Origin: Paenibacillus sp. JNUCC-31 | GTDB lineage: Bacteria > Bacillota > Bacilli > Paenibacillales > Paenibacillaceae | Direction of reading: 5' to 3' | Assembly (NCBI RefSeq): GCF_014844075.1 | Contig: NZ_CP062165.1 | Coordinates: 4,588,001-4,652,000, forward strand | DNA length: 64,000 nucleotides | Part shown: positions 52,945 through 60,435 of the stretch, one piece after another | Layout of the letters: every line of letters starts with the position of its first letter | Position numbering within the stretch: the first letter of the stretch is position 1 | Translations under genes and position numbers: made by a program | Notes under the pieces: generated by a model | Databases searched by the model: none | What the model saw: the letters and a program-made list of their open reading frames with translations, nothing else | Told to the model about the DNA's origin: nothing

Positions 52945-54141
52945 ATGAATGCTGAATCTGCGGAGGTTGTTGTTATCGGCGGCGGGATTATCGGCATGTC
53001 CATCGCTTATTATGCGGCGAGGCAAGGTATGGATGTGGTTGTGGTGGAGCGGGGAGAACTCGCCGGAGGGACCTCTTCCAAATGCGACGGCAATATTCTT
53101 GCGATTGACAAGGATCCCGGCTTTGACAGCCAGATGTCCTTAAAATCGCAGGAACTGGTGGCGGAATGGGCCCGGGAGCTCGATGAGGAATTTGAGTATC
53201 GCGCCCCCGGAAGCATCCTTGTCTGCGAGACGGAAGAGGAGATGCTTGCCGCCGAAAACTGGGTTTTACGCCAGAGGGAGGCCGGCCTTCCGTTCCGCAT
53301 GCTCGACCAAAAAGATCTGCGCAGCGAATGGCCAGCGCTGGCCGAAGATCTGCTCGGCGGCTTAGAGTGCGCAACGGATTCCACCGTAAATCCGTTGCTG
53401 CTCACCTATTCGCTGGCATCCGCCGCTCGCCGGTATGGAGCCAGGCTGCGGGTTCATACATCCGTTACGGCGATTATGCTTGATGCTCAGCGGAGAATCC
53501 GCGGGGTAGAGACCACTGGCGGTACGATTCATGCACAGACCGTCATCAATGCTGCCGGGGTATGGTCGAAGCATATTGGACAAATGGTCGGGCTGGATAT
53601 TCCGATCGAACCCCGCAAAGGTCATATTCTGGTCGCTTCCCGCTCAGAGAGCATCGGGAAGCGGAAGGTGATGGAATTTGGTTACCTGATCAGCAAGTTT
53701 GGCGGAAAGCGGAGCGTGGACCCGAAATTTGAACAATACGGGATCGCGCTTGTATTCGAACCGACCGCATCGCAAAATTTCCTGATTGGATCGAGCCGCC
53801 AATTTGTGGGGATGGACGCTCGCGTGGACCAGGAGGTCATCCGGCTTATCGCCGAAAGGGCAATTCGCTTTTTCCCTGCCCTGGAACAGATTCCGCTGCT
53901 TCGAACCTACGCGGGATTGCGTCCCTGGACACCGGATCATCTGCCGATTGTATCTGCCGTTGATGAAATTCCCGGGTTCTACATCGCGGCCGGACACGAA
54001 GGTGATGGCATCAGCCTGGCCGCCGTTACGGGAAAAGTCATTAGCGAAATGCTGAACGGAGCGGAGACCTGTATTCCGGTTGATCCGCTGCGTTATGACC
54101 GTTTCCGCCACGAGGCGGGCCGACAGGAGGTAATCTTTTGA
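52945..54141 (+). CDS. FAD-dependent D-hydroxyproline dehydrogenase, DAO-type catalytic subunit
   Basis: A 398-residue flavoprotein of the D-amino acid oxidase/sarcosine oxidase group. VVVIGGGIIGMSIAYYAARQGMDVVVVERG is the FAD-binding fold; INAAGVWSKHIGQMVGL and TYAGLRPWTPDHLPIVS are conserved later segments, with the C-terminal AGHEGDGISLAAVTGKVISEM. It would oxidise cis-4-hydroxy-D-proline to 1-pyrroline-4-hydroxy-2-carboxylate and pass electrons to the iron-sulfur and second flavin subunits encoded at 58624-60418, as in the HcnABC-like and Lhp hydroxyproline dehydrogenases. It overlaps the next gene by four bases (TTGA). Confidence 0.87.
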   Translation: MNAESAEVVVIGGGIIGMSIAYYAARQGMDVVVVERGELAGGTSSKCDGNILAIDKDPGFDSQMSLKSQELVAEWARELDEEFEYRAPGSILVCETEEEMLAAENWVLRQREAGLPFRMLDQKDLRSEWPALAEDLLGGLECATDSTVNPLLLTYSLASAARRYGARLRVHTSVTAIMLDAQRRIRGVETTGGTIHAQTVINAAGVWSKHIGQMVGLDIPIEPRKGHILVASRSESIGKRKVMEFGYLISKFGGKRSVDPKFEQYGIALVFEPTASQNFLIGSSRQFVGMDARVDQEVIRLIAERAIRFFPALEQIPLLRTYAGLRPWTPDHLPIVSAVDEIPGFYIAAGHEGDGISLAAVTGKVISEMLNGAETCIPVDPLRYDRFRHEAGRQEVIF

Positions 54142-55139
54142 GAATATCCAAGCTGGTGAGCACAATCGACACGCACACGGGGGGGAACCCCACCCGGACC
54201 GTGACAAGCGGAGCACCCGAGCTGATCGGCCACACAATGGCCGAGAAGATGGTGTACATGTCCGAACATTACGACCATTTCCGCCGGGCTCTAATGCTGG
54301 AACCGCGGGGGCATGAAGTGATGTCCGGCTGCATTTTGACCCCCCCGTGCAACAAAAGTGCAGACATCGGGGTTGTCTTTATCGAAAGCGGTGGATATTT
54401 GCCGATGTGCGGACACGACACGATCGGCCTATGCACGGCACTGATCGAGGGAGGAATTTACCCCGGGAACAAAGACGTTATCCATTTGGATACGCCAGCA
54501 GGAATGGTTAAAGCAAAGCTTACAGTGGAGGACGGGAAGGTAAAGAAGGTTTCGTTCACCAACATCGCTTCTTTTTTATACCAATCGGATGTACGGGTTC
54601 GCGTTGAGGGTATTGGCGTCATTTCCGTTGATATTGCGTATGGTGGCAATTTTTACGGGCTTGTGGACGCGCGCCCGCTTCATCTGCCACTTGTTCCCGG
54701 ACGGGGGGCGGAGATCGTGGAGCTGGCGATCAAGATCCGGGAGGCGATCAATCGCGAAATCGAGGTGGTACATCCCGAAATCTCCGTCATTCGCGGACTC
54801 ACCCATATTGAGTTTTACAGTGATCCGGTCTCGCCGTCCGCCAACTGTCGGAATACGGTTGTCGTACCCCCTGGGGGCATTGACCGCTCTCCATGCGGCA
54901 CGGGAACTTCTGCGAAAGTTGCCGTGCTTCACGCCAAAGGGGAGCTGCAAAAAGGGGAGGAGTTCGTGCATGAAAGCATCGTAGGCTCCTTGTTCCAGGC
55001 AAAAGTATTGGAAGAAACGACCGTGGGTGGTTTGGCAGCAGTCATCCCCGAAATATCCGGTTCAGCGTGGATTACGGGCTTTCATCAGTTTGTTTATAAG
55101 GAGCAGGATCCGTTGAGTCAGGGATTTTTCCTGCTCTAA
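54138..55139 (+). CDS. Proline racemase family, probable 4-hydroxyproline 2-epimerase
   Basis: A 333-residue cofactor-independent epimerase. Both catalytic cysteines are present: MCGHDTIG (Cys91) and DRSPCGTGTSAKVAVLHAKG (Cys253), which act as the acid-base pair across the alpha carbon. Two-Cys members are proline racemases or hydroxyproline 2-epimerases; the enzymes encoded around it need the D-isomer of 4-hydroxyproline, so epimerase is preferred. Sequence alone does not settle this. The start is TTG at 54138, after ACAGGAGG, within the stop codon of the dehydrogenase gene. Confidence 0.87.
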   Translation: MRISKLVSTIDTHTGGNPTRTVTSGAPELIGHTMAEKMVYMSEHYDHFRRALMLEPRGHEVMSGCILTPPCNKSADIGVVFIESGGYLPMCGHDTIGLCTALIEGGIYPGNKDVIHLDTPAGMVKAKLTVEDGKVKKVSFTNIASFLYQSDVRVRVEGIGVISVDIAYGGNFYGLVDARPLHLPLVPGRGAEIVELAIKIREAINREIEVVHPEISVIRGLTHIEFYSDPVSPSANCRNTVVVPPGGIDRSPCGTGTSAKVAVLHAKGELQKGEEFVHESIVGSLFQAKVLEETTVGGLAAVIPEISGSAWITGFHQFVYKEQDPLSQGFFLL

Positions 55140-55163
55140 TGAATTTTACCGGAGGGCGGCATT

Positions 55164-56186
55164 ATGGAAACAACGAAGTGGTATGCGGCGCTCGATACGC
55201 ATTCCTGCGGTCAGCCGCTGCGGATCATCACCGGGGGGGTGCCTCAGATCAACGGCTCCTCTCAACATGCGAAGTCTTTATTTTTCAAAAGGCATTTCGA
55301 TTCCGTCAGGAAGCTGCTGCTGGCTGAACCGCGAGGGCATCGTGAGATGACGGGAGCGATTGTGACGGCACCGACAACGGCAGAAGCGAGCTTTGGATTG
55401 TTATTCCTGAACCAGGAAGGCCTTTCGGCCATCAGCGGTCACGGAATCATCGCCGCCGTTGCGGCATGGGCGTCGACAGGGCAGCTATCTGCTTCGGACG
55501 CTGCCAACGGCGTTCTGATCGATTGCCCGGCCGGAACGGTCAAGGCATTTGCCGATTTCGATGGACATGAAGTCCGGTCAGTTTCTTTTTTGAATGTCCC
55601 AAGCTTCGTTTATGCCGAGCAGTTTGCGGTGAAGGTTCAAGGCATGGAGGTAAGGGTCGATGTCGCTTTTGGCGGTGAGTTTTATGCTGTGGTCGATATG
55701 TCAGCTTTGGGAGACGGGGATGTGTTCAACCTTCCGAAGCTGCGTGAATGGGGCAGACTGATCCGCGAGGAGATCGAACGGCGGCTTGAGGTGAAGCATC
55801 CGCATCTGGACTGGATATCCGGAATTCACGGCGTCTTTTTTTATCAAAGGGGAGATGCATCGTGCGATGACCGAAACCCGAACCGGCTCACATATCGCTG
55901 CACGGCTGCATTTGCCGGAGAGCAGCTTGACCGGTCGCCGGGAGGGGCTGGCACCTGCGCTCACATGGCGGTCCTGCATTCCTGCGGTTCGTTGAAGCCA
56001 GGGCAGCAGATCGTTTATGAAGGGATCACTGGCGCGCGAATCGTGGGAAGCATCGAAGGGGAAAAGGACATTTACGGGTATAGAGCTGTCATTCCTCGGC
56101 TCACCGGAACCGCTCACATCCTGGGCTTCATGAATTTCTTGCTCGATCCGTCAGACTCGCTGCCGGAAGGTTTTGTTCTGTACTGA
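55164..56186 (+). CDS. Proline racemase paralogue lacking both catalytic cysteines
   Basis: A 340-residue member of the proline racemase fold: ALDTHSCGQPLRIITGGVP, LLLAEPRGHREMTGAIV and the DRSPGGAGTCAHMAVLH segment align with the gene before it. The catalytic pair is changed: Ser91 (AISGHGII) in place of the first Cys and Gly260 in place of the second. The known classes are Cys/Cys (racemase, epimerase), Cys/Thr (trans-3-hydroxyproline dehydratase) and Ser/Cys variants; Ser/Gly fits none of them. It may be a dehydratase with one base, a regulator of the epimerase, or act on another proline derivative. GGAGGGCGGC precedes the ATG. Confidence 0.85.
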   Translation: METTKWYAALDTHSCGQPLRIITGGVPQINGSSQHAKSLFFKRHFDSVRKLLLAEPRGHREMTGAIVTAPTTAEASFGLLFLNQEGLSAISGHGIIAAVAAWASTGQLSASDAANGVLIDCPAGTVKAFADFDGHEVRSVSFLNVPSFVYAEQFAVKVQGMEVRVDVAFGGEFYAVVDMSALGDGDVFNLPKLREWGRLIREEIERRLEVKHPHLDWISGIHGVFFYQRGDASCDDRNPNRLTYRCTAAFAGEQLDRSPGGAGTCAHMAVLHSCGSLKPGQQIVYEGITGARIVGSIEGEKDIYGYRAVIPRLTGTAHILGFMNFLLDPSDSLPEGFVLY

Positions 56187-56234
56187 ATCGAGGTTGATAT
56201 TGAAATGGATAACACTGAAGGGAGAAATGTCAAT

Positions 56235-57122
56235 ATGGCAACATTTGAAGGAGTTTATGTCGCACTTGTCACACCGTTTACAGCGGATTACGAGGTTGAT
56301 TACAAACGTTTGGCGGAGCTTTGCGATGACCTTATCTCACAAGGTGTGAACGGTTTGATCCCGGCTGGATCATTAGGCGAATATGCGACTTTAACACAGG
56401 AGGAACGGGCCAAGGTTGTGGAGACGGTCATCGAAACCGCGGCAGGCCGAGTGCCTGTAATGGTCGGTTCCGCGGCACCTTCCACCAAGCAAGTGGCAGA
56501 TTGGGTACGGCATGCCAAGGATGCGGGAGCTGCCGGCGTGATGGCACTGCCACCGATTAATTACAAGCCGCTTGAGTCTGAGGTCATTGCTCATTATGAA
56601 GCGGTCAATGAGGTCGGTTTGCCGATTATCGTTTACAACAACCCGCATGATTACAAAGTTGATTTGACTCCCCAGCTGCTTTCCAGGCTTTCCGAGCTTG
56701 AACATGTCGTGGCCGTGAAGGAATTCTCCGGGGACATCCGCCGCGTGCACGATATTTTGGCCCAAACCAATTTGGAAGTGATGATTGGCGTTGACGACTT
56801 AGCTATGGAAGGTGCGCTGTGCGGGGCAACGGGCTGGATTTCGGGCGTGCCAAATGCTCTGCCTAAGGAAGGAGTGGAGTTGTTCAATCTGGCGAGACAG
56901 GGCAAAGTTCGGGAGGCGTCTGTTCTATATCGCCATCTTCTCCCTTTGTTCCACTTTGATGCCAGTCCACAGCTTGTCCAGTCGATCAAATATATGATGG
57001 AACTGGCCGGATTCCCGGTAGGACCGACGCGTCCGCCTCGCCTGCCACTCCCGGCAGCCGACTATATCGCCATCAAAGAAGCATTTGAGTTTGCCGTGAA
57101 GCGCGAAATAAGCCAGCCATGA
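56235..57122 (+). CDS. DapA-family 1-pyrroline-4-hydroxy-2-carboxylate deaminase
   Basis: A 295-residue class I lyase with TIM-barrel fold. GVYVALVTPFTADYEVDYKRL and GLIPAGSLGEYATLT are the dihydrodipicolinate synthase signatures; Tyr in IIVYNNP (~134) and the Schiff-base Lys in HVVAVKEFSGD (~161) are in place. In hydroxyproline breakdown this family removes water and ammonia from 1-pyrroline-4-hydroxy-2-carboxylate, giving 2-oxoglutarate semialdehyde. The gene context, between the dehydrogenase and the semialdehyde dehydrogenase, decides for this activity. The start at 56235 fits the family N-terminus; AGGGAG lies upstream. Confidence 0.88.
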   Translation: MATFEGVYVALVTPFTADYEVDYKRLAELCDDLISQGVNGLIPAGSLGEYATLTQEERAKVVETVIETAAGRVPVMVGSAAPSTKQVADWVRHAKDAGAAGVMALPPINYKPLESEVIAHYEAVNEVGLPIIVYNNPHDYKVDLTPQLLSRLSELEHVVAVKEFSGDIRRVHDILAQTNLEVMIGVDDLAMEGALCGATGWISGVPNALPKEGVELFNLARQGKVREASVLYRHLLPLFHFDASPQLVQSIKYMMELAGFPVGPTRPPRLPLPAADYIAIKEAFEFAVKREISQP

Positions 57123-57173
57123 AGCCTTAACCAATAAAGCTGAATTATGAATCCTGCAAAAGGAGGAACGCAA

Positions 57174-58613
57174 ATGAAAAACAGCCGCAACTGGATCGGG
57201 GGAGAATGGATAGAGCCGACAGCGGGAGAGTGCGCCGTAATCAACCCATCCAACACCAAGGAGCAGGTGGGGGTGTTGCATTTATCGGATTCATCACAAG
57301 TCATTCAGGCAGAGCAGGCGGCGCGTGAAGCTTACGGCCCCTGGTCTGGCTTGAGCGGCCCTGTCAGAGCCGGTCATTTGGAACGGATGGCGGATTTGCT
57401 TCAGTCAAAATCGGGTGACGTCGCTAACCTCGCAAGCATGGAGATGGGGAAGCCGATTGCGGAAATGCGCGGGGAAGTAAGCCGGGGAGTAAACCTGCTG
57501 CGTTATTACGCCGCCGAGGGACTCCGGGCGAACGGGGCGGTCATCCCTTCCAGCGAGCAGAATGTGCTGCAATTCACCAGGAAGGTTTCTCTCGGCGTGG
57601 CGGGCATCATTACGCCATGGAATTTCCCCGTTGCCATTCCGATCTGGAAAATAGCACCCGCGCTGATTTGCGGAAACACGGTCGTATGGAAACCGGCAGA
57701 GCTTGCATCGCTGACCGCGACCAGGCTGGCCGAACTGTTTGAAGAAGCTGGGCTTCCGCCAGGTGTCATCAATCTGGTTATCGGCAAGGGCAGCCAGATC
57801 GGTAAAGCGATGCTTGAGCAAACTCCTTTGGACGCCGTGAGTTTTACCGGCTCCACGTCCACAGGCCTTGGCATTGCCCAAATTTGCGCCAAGCGCAATA
57901 TCAAATATCAGACCGAAATGGGCGGCAAAAATGCTGCTGTCGTATTAAACGACGCTGATCTCGAAACGGCTGTGCCGCTCATTGTCAGCGGTGCGTTTCG
58001 GTCGGCGGGCCAAAAATGTACGGCAACAAGCCGGATTATCGTTGAGTCGGGAATTTATGATTCGTTCATCAAGAAATTGTCGTATGCCTTGTCCAACATC
58101 AAGCTGGCTCCGGCACTTGACAGCGAGGCTTACCTTGGTCCCGTGGCTTCCGCAAGCCAGTACGAAACCGTGATGTCTTATGTGCATATGGCGAGCGAAC
58201 AAGCGGATATTCTGGCGCAAGGTCCGCCGCTCTCCGGAGATCAGGATGGTTATTATATCCGGCCAATCGTGGCCGCTGGCGTAGGCGCAGGACACCCCTT
58301 GATCCAGGAGGAAATATTCGGACCCGTCGCCACGGTGCTGGAAGCAGCCGACTTTGAGGAGGCGGTGGCTTTGTGCAATCAATCGATTTATGGGCTGAGC
58401 GCTTCGCTGTTTACTCAAAATTTATCGCATGCCCACCGGTTCCTGGACGAGGCCCGGGCCGGAATGGTCCGTGTCAATCAGGAAACCGCGGGTGTTGAGT
58501 ATCAATCCCCGTTCGGCGGTATGAAGCTGTCAAGCTCCCATACGCGCGAACAGGGCCAGGCTGCACTGGACTTCTTTACCGAGCTTAAGACGTGTGCTAT
58601 TTCTTATCGATAG
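57174..58613 (+). CDS. 2-oxoglutarate semialdehyde dehydrogenase (aldehyde dehydrogenase)
   Basis: A 479-residue NAD(P)-dependent aldehyde dehydrogenase. GIITPWNFPVAIPIWKIAPALICGNTVVWKPAELA is the cofactor site, EMGGKNAAVVLNDAD carries the general-base Glu (~249), and FRSAGQKCTATSRIIV the catalytic Cys (~282); GQKCTATSR is typical of the 2-oxoglutarate semialdehyde type. It oxidises the product of the preceding enzyme to 2-oxoglutarate, which enters the TCA cycle. The ATG at 57174 lies after AAAGGAGGAACGC; a nine-codon longer frame contains that site and is rejected. Confidence 0.92.
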   Translation: MKNSRNWIGGEWIEPTAGECAVINPSNTKEQVGVLHLSDSSQVIQAEQAAREAYGPWSGLSGPVRAGHLERMADLLQSKSGDVANLASMEMGKPIAEMRGEVSRGVNLLRYYAAEGLRANGAVIPSSEQNVLQFTRKVSLGVAGIITPWNFPVAIPIWKIAPALICGNTVVWKPAELASLTATRLAELFEEAGLPPGVINLVIGKGSQIGKAMLEQTPLDAVSFTGSTSTGLGIAQICAKRNIKYQTEMGGKNAAVVLNDADLETAVPLIVSGAFRSAGQKCTATSRIIVESGIYDSFIKKLSYALSNIKLAPALDSEAYLGPVASASQYETVMSYVHMASEQADILAQGPPLSGDQDGYYIRPIVAAGVGAGHPLIQEEIFGPVATVLEAADFEEAVALCNQSIYGLSASLFTQNLSHAHRFLDEARAGMVRVNQETAGVEYQSPFGGMKLSSSHTREQGQAALDFFTELKTCAISYR

Positions 58614-58623
58614 GAGGGTTCCC

Positions 58624-58896
58624 ATGAAACGCTCTTCCATGATCATTTGCCGATGCGAAGAAGTAGCCCTCATTCAATTGGAGGCCGCATACGAGTCAGG
58701 ATGCCATACTTCAAGGCAGCTAAAAATGAAAACACGTGCCGGTATGGGAGCCTGCCAGGGCAGGATATGCAGGCATCTCCTCGAAACCTGGGTGCATGCC
58801 AAAAATCCGGAGTCTGTCCGCGATCCGGAACTGCTGCCCCACCGTCCTCCGGTGCGGCCGGTGACCTTTGGCCAGCTGGCTAATGGTGAAGCGTAA
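58624..58896 (+). CDS. BFD-like [2Fe-2S] subunit of hydroxyproline dehydrogenase
   Basis: A 90-residue protein with the iron-sulfur pattern CRCEEV (Cys9, Cys11) and GMGACQGRICRHLLE (two further Cys, spaced four apart), the arrangement of bacterioferritin-associated ferredoxin-like domains. In HcnB and related flavoproteins this domain is fused at the end; here it is a separate gene, so the flavin subunit at 59225 is split from it. It passes electrons inside the complex. GATAGGAGGGTTCCC precedes the ATG. It ends in TAATG overlap with the next gene. Confidence 0.87.
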   Translation: MKRSSMIICRCEEVALIQLEAAYESGCHTSRQLKMKTRAGMGACQGRICRHLLETWVHAKNPESVRDPELLPHRPPVRPVTFGQLANGEA

Positions 58897-59228
58897 TGGA
58901 ACGGATTACGAATCATCCGATTTTGGGTCCGCTGAAGAGGGGGAAGGAACCGGTCAGCTTTACGTTTGACGGCAGAACGCTGACCGGACTTCAGGGCGAA
59001 CCGATTGCTGCGGCCTTGCTGGCCTCGGGGATTCGCAGACTGCGCAGGCATGAGGAGTCCGGCACCGCTCGCGGGCTGTATTGCGCCATCGGCCACTGTA
59101 TGGAATGTCGGCTGAACGTGGAGGGGAGGGGGCAGGTGCGCTCCTGTCTTACCCCGCTCGAAGAGGGGATGCGCATTTCGGAAGGGCGGCAGCTTTCCAA
59201 TGAAATTACGGGGAGGAAGCTGCCATGA
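58896..59228 (+). CDS. [2Fe-2S] ferredoxin subunit (HcnA-like)
   Basis: A 110-residue plant-type ferredoxin-like subunit: VSFTFDGRTLTGLQGEPIAAALLASGIR is the beta-grasp start and GLYCAIGHCMECRLNVEGRGQVRSC the cluster-binding segment with C-x4-C-x2-C and a fourth Cys. This is the small subunit of HcnABC-type amino acid dehydrogenases and of the three-subunit hydroxyproline dehydrogenase. The start overlaps the previous stop, and its own stop overlaps the next ATG (ATGA), so the three subunits are made in step. Confidence 0.9.
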   Translation: MERITNHPILGPLKRGKEPVSFTFDGRTLTGLQGEPIAAALLASGIRRLRRHEESGTARGLYCAIGHCMECRLNVEGRGQVRSCLTPLEEGMRISEGRQLSNEITGRKLP

Positions 59229-60418
59229 CGTCATTCGATCTGTTGATTGTTGGAGCCGGTCCGGCGGGATTATCAGCCGCCGCAGCGGCGGCCGAGCATG
59301 GCTTGAGTGTAGCTGTGCTGGATGAATTCCCGCAGCCGGGCGGGCGCATGCTTGGACAATTCCATGAGGAAAAAGGGAGATGGTGGGTTGGCAGGCAGGT
59401 TGCAGAACAGCTGATAGAAGAATGCAGCGTCAAGGGAGTGGATATCCGCTGCGGCGTTTCCGTTCACAGCATACTCCGAATTGAACAGCGCTGGGTCGTA
59501 AGAGTCGCGGGCGGATCGTTCACGGCAGCAAGGGTGCTGCTCGCCACCGGCGCTTCCGAAATTCCTCAGCCGATTCCGGGCTGGACGCTGCCAGGGGTTA
59601 TGTCGATCGGTGCAGCCCAAGTGATGGCCAATGTGCACTATGTGAAGCCGGGACGCCGCGGGCTAATCATCGGCGTGAACGTGCTCGCGATGGCGATTGC
59701 CCGCGAACTGTCCGTTAGCGGGATTTCGCTCGCCGGGATCGTGCTGCCAGAACGAAATTCCGTATTCGGTAAGGAGGCCTTGCCTAAAGAAGCAGTGAAA
59801 CGCCTGCTGGGCCTGGCTCATTTGGCACCGTCTCCGCTGATGAGAATCGGAGGAAAGCTGGGCGCGAGCTTTGGGTTGGCTGGCGCGGTATCCCGCTTTT
59901 ATCCACGGGGCGGGCTTAAAATATGGGATATTCCTTTACGGCTCCGCACTTCCGCCATATCCATTAACGGCGTACATCACGTGGAATCCGTGACGCTGGC
60001 GGATGTAACCGGGAGAGGCGAAATTATTCCGGGCAGCGAGCGGGAGGAGAACGTCGATTTTGTGGCTCTTGCCGGCGGTTTATCCCCGCTAGCGGAATTG
60101 GCCGCGGTGGCTGGGTGCCCCCTGGTGTATGCAGAGGAACTGGGCGGTCATATTCCGCTGCACAACGAGGAAATGCAGACGCCAGTAGAGGGCCTGTACG
60201 TCGCCGGCAATATTACGGGAATCGAAAGCGCGCTGGTCGCTATGGCTCAAGGCAGTGTTGCGGCGGCTGCCATTTGCCGGGATGCTGGAGTGCTGGGGAA
60301 GGATCGGGAACCTCACCTGCTTGAAGCGATGGAGCATGTCCGCCGGATTCGCGCCGAAGCTTTGATCCAGTTTCATTCAGGCATTTCGGATGCCAGAGAG
60401 CAATTTTATAAGAAATGA
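59225..60418 (+). CDS. FAD/NAD-binding subunit of hydroxyproline dehydrogenase (HcnB-like)
   Basis: A 397-residue flavoprotein. LLIVGAGPAGLSAAAAAAEHGLSVAVLDEFPQPGGRM is the first dinucleotide fold, VLLATGASEIPQPIPGWTLPGVMSIGAAQVMANV the linker to the second (GRRGLIIGVNVLAMAIARELSVSG), and PVEGLYVAGNITGIESALVAMAQGSVAAAAICRDAG the end. HcnB proteins usually carry a C-terminal BFD-like iron-sulfur domain; it is missing here and is supplied by the gene at 58624. Together with 52945, 58624 and 58896 it makes a membrane-linked dehydrogenase that probably feeds electrons into the quinone pool. Confidence 0.9.
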   Translation: MTSFDLLIVGAGPAGLSAAAAAAEHGLSVAVLDEFPQPGGRMLGQFHEEKGRWWVGRQVAEQLIEECSVKGVDIRCGVSVHSILRIEQRWVVRVAGGSFTAARVLLATGASEIPQPIPGWTLPGVMSIGAAQVMANVHYVKPGRRGLIIGVNVLAMAIARELSVSGISLAGIVLPERNSVFGKEALPKEAVKRLLGLAHLAPSPLMRIGGKLGASFGLAGAVSRFYPRGGLKIWDIPLRLRTSAISINGVHHVESVTLADVTGRGEIIPGSEREENVDFVALAGGLSPLAELAAVAGCPLVYAEELGGHIPLHNEEMQTPVEGLYVAGNITGIESALVAMAQGSVAAAAICRDAGVLGKDREPHLLEAMEHVRRIRAEALIQFHSGISDAREQFYKK

Positions 60419-60435
60419 AATGAGGAGGAATGAAC

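Noticed and set aside
53010..53405. Minus-strand frames in the hydroxyproline region
   Set aside because: The GC-rich coding strand gives long antisense frames by chance; all lie opposite complete enzymes.
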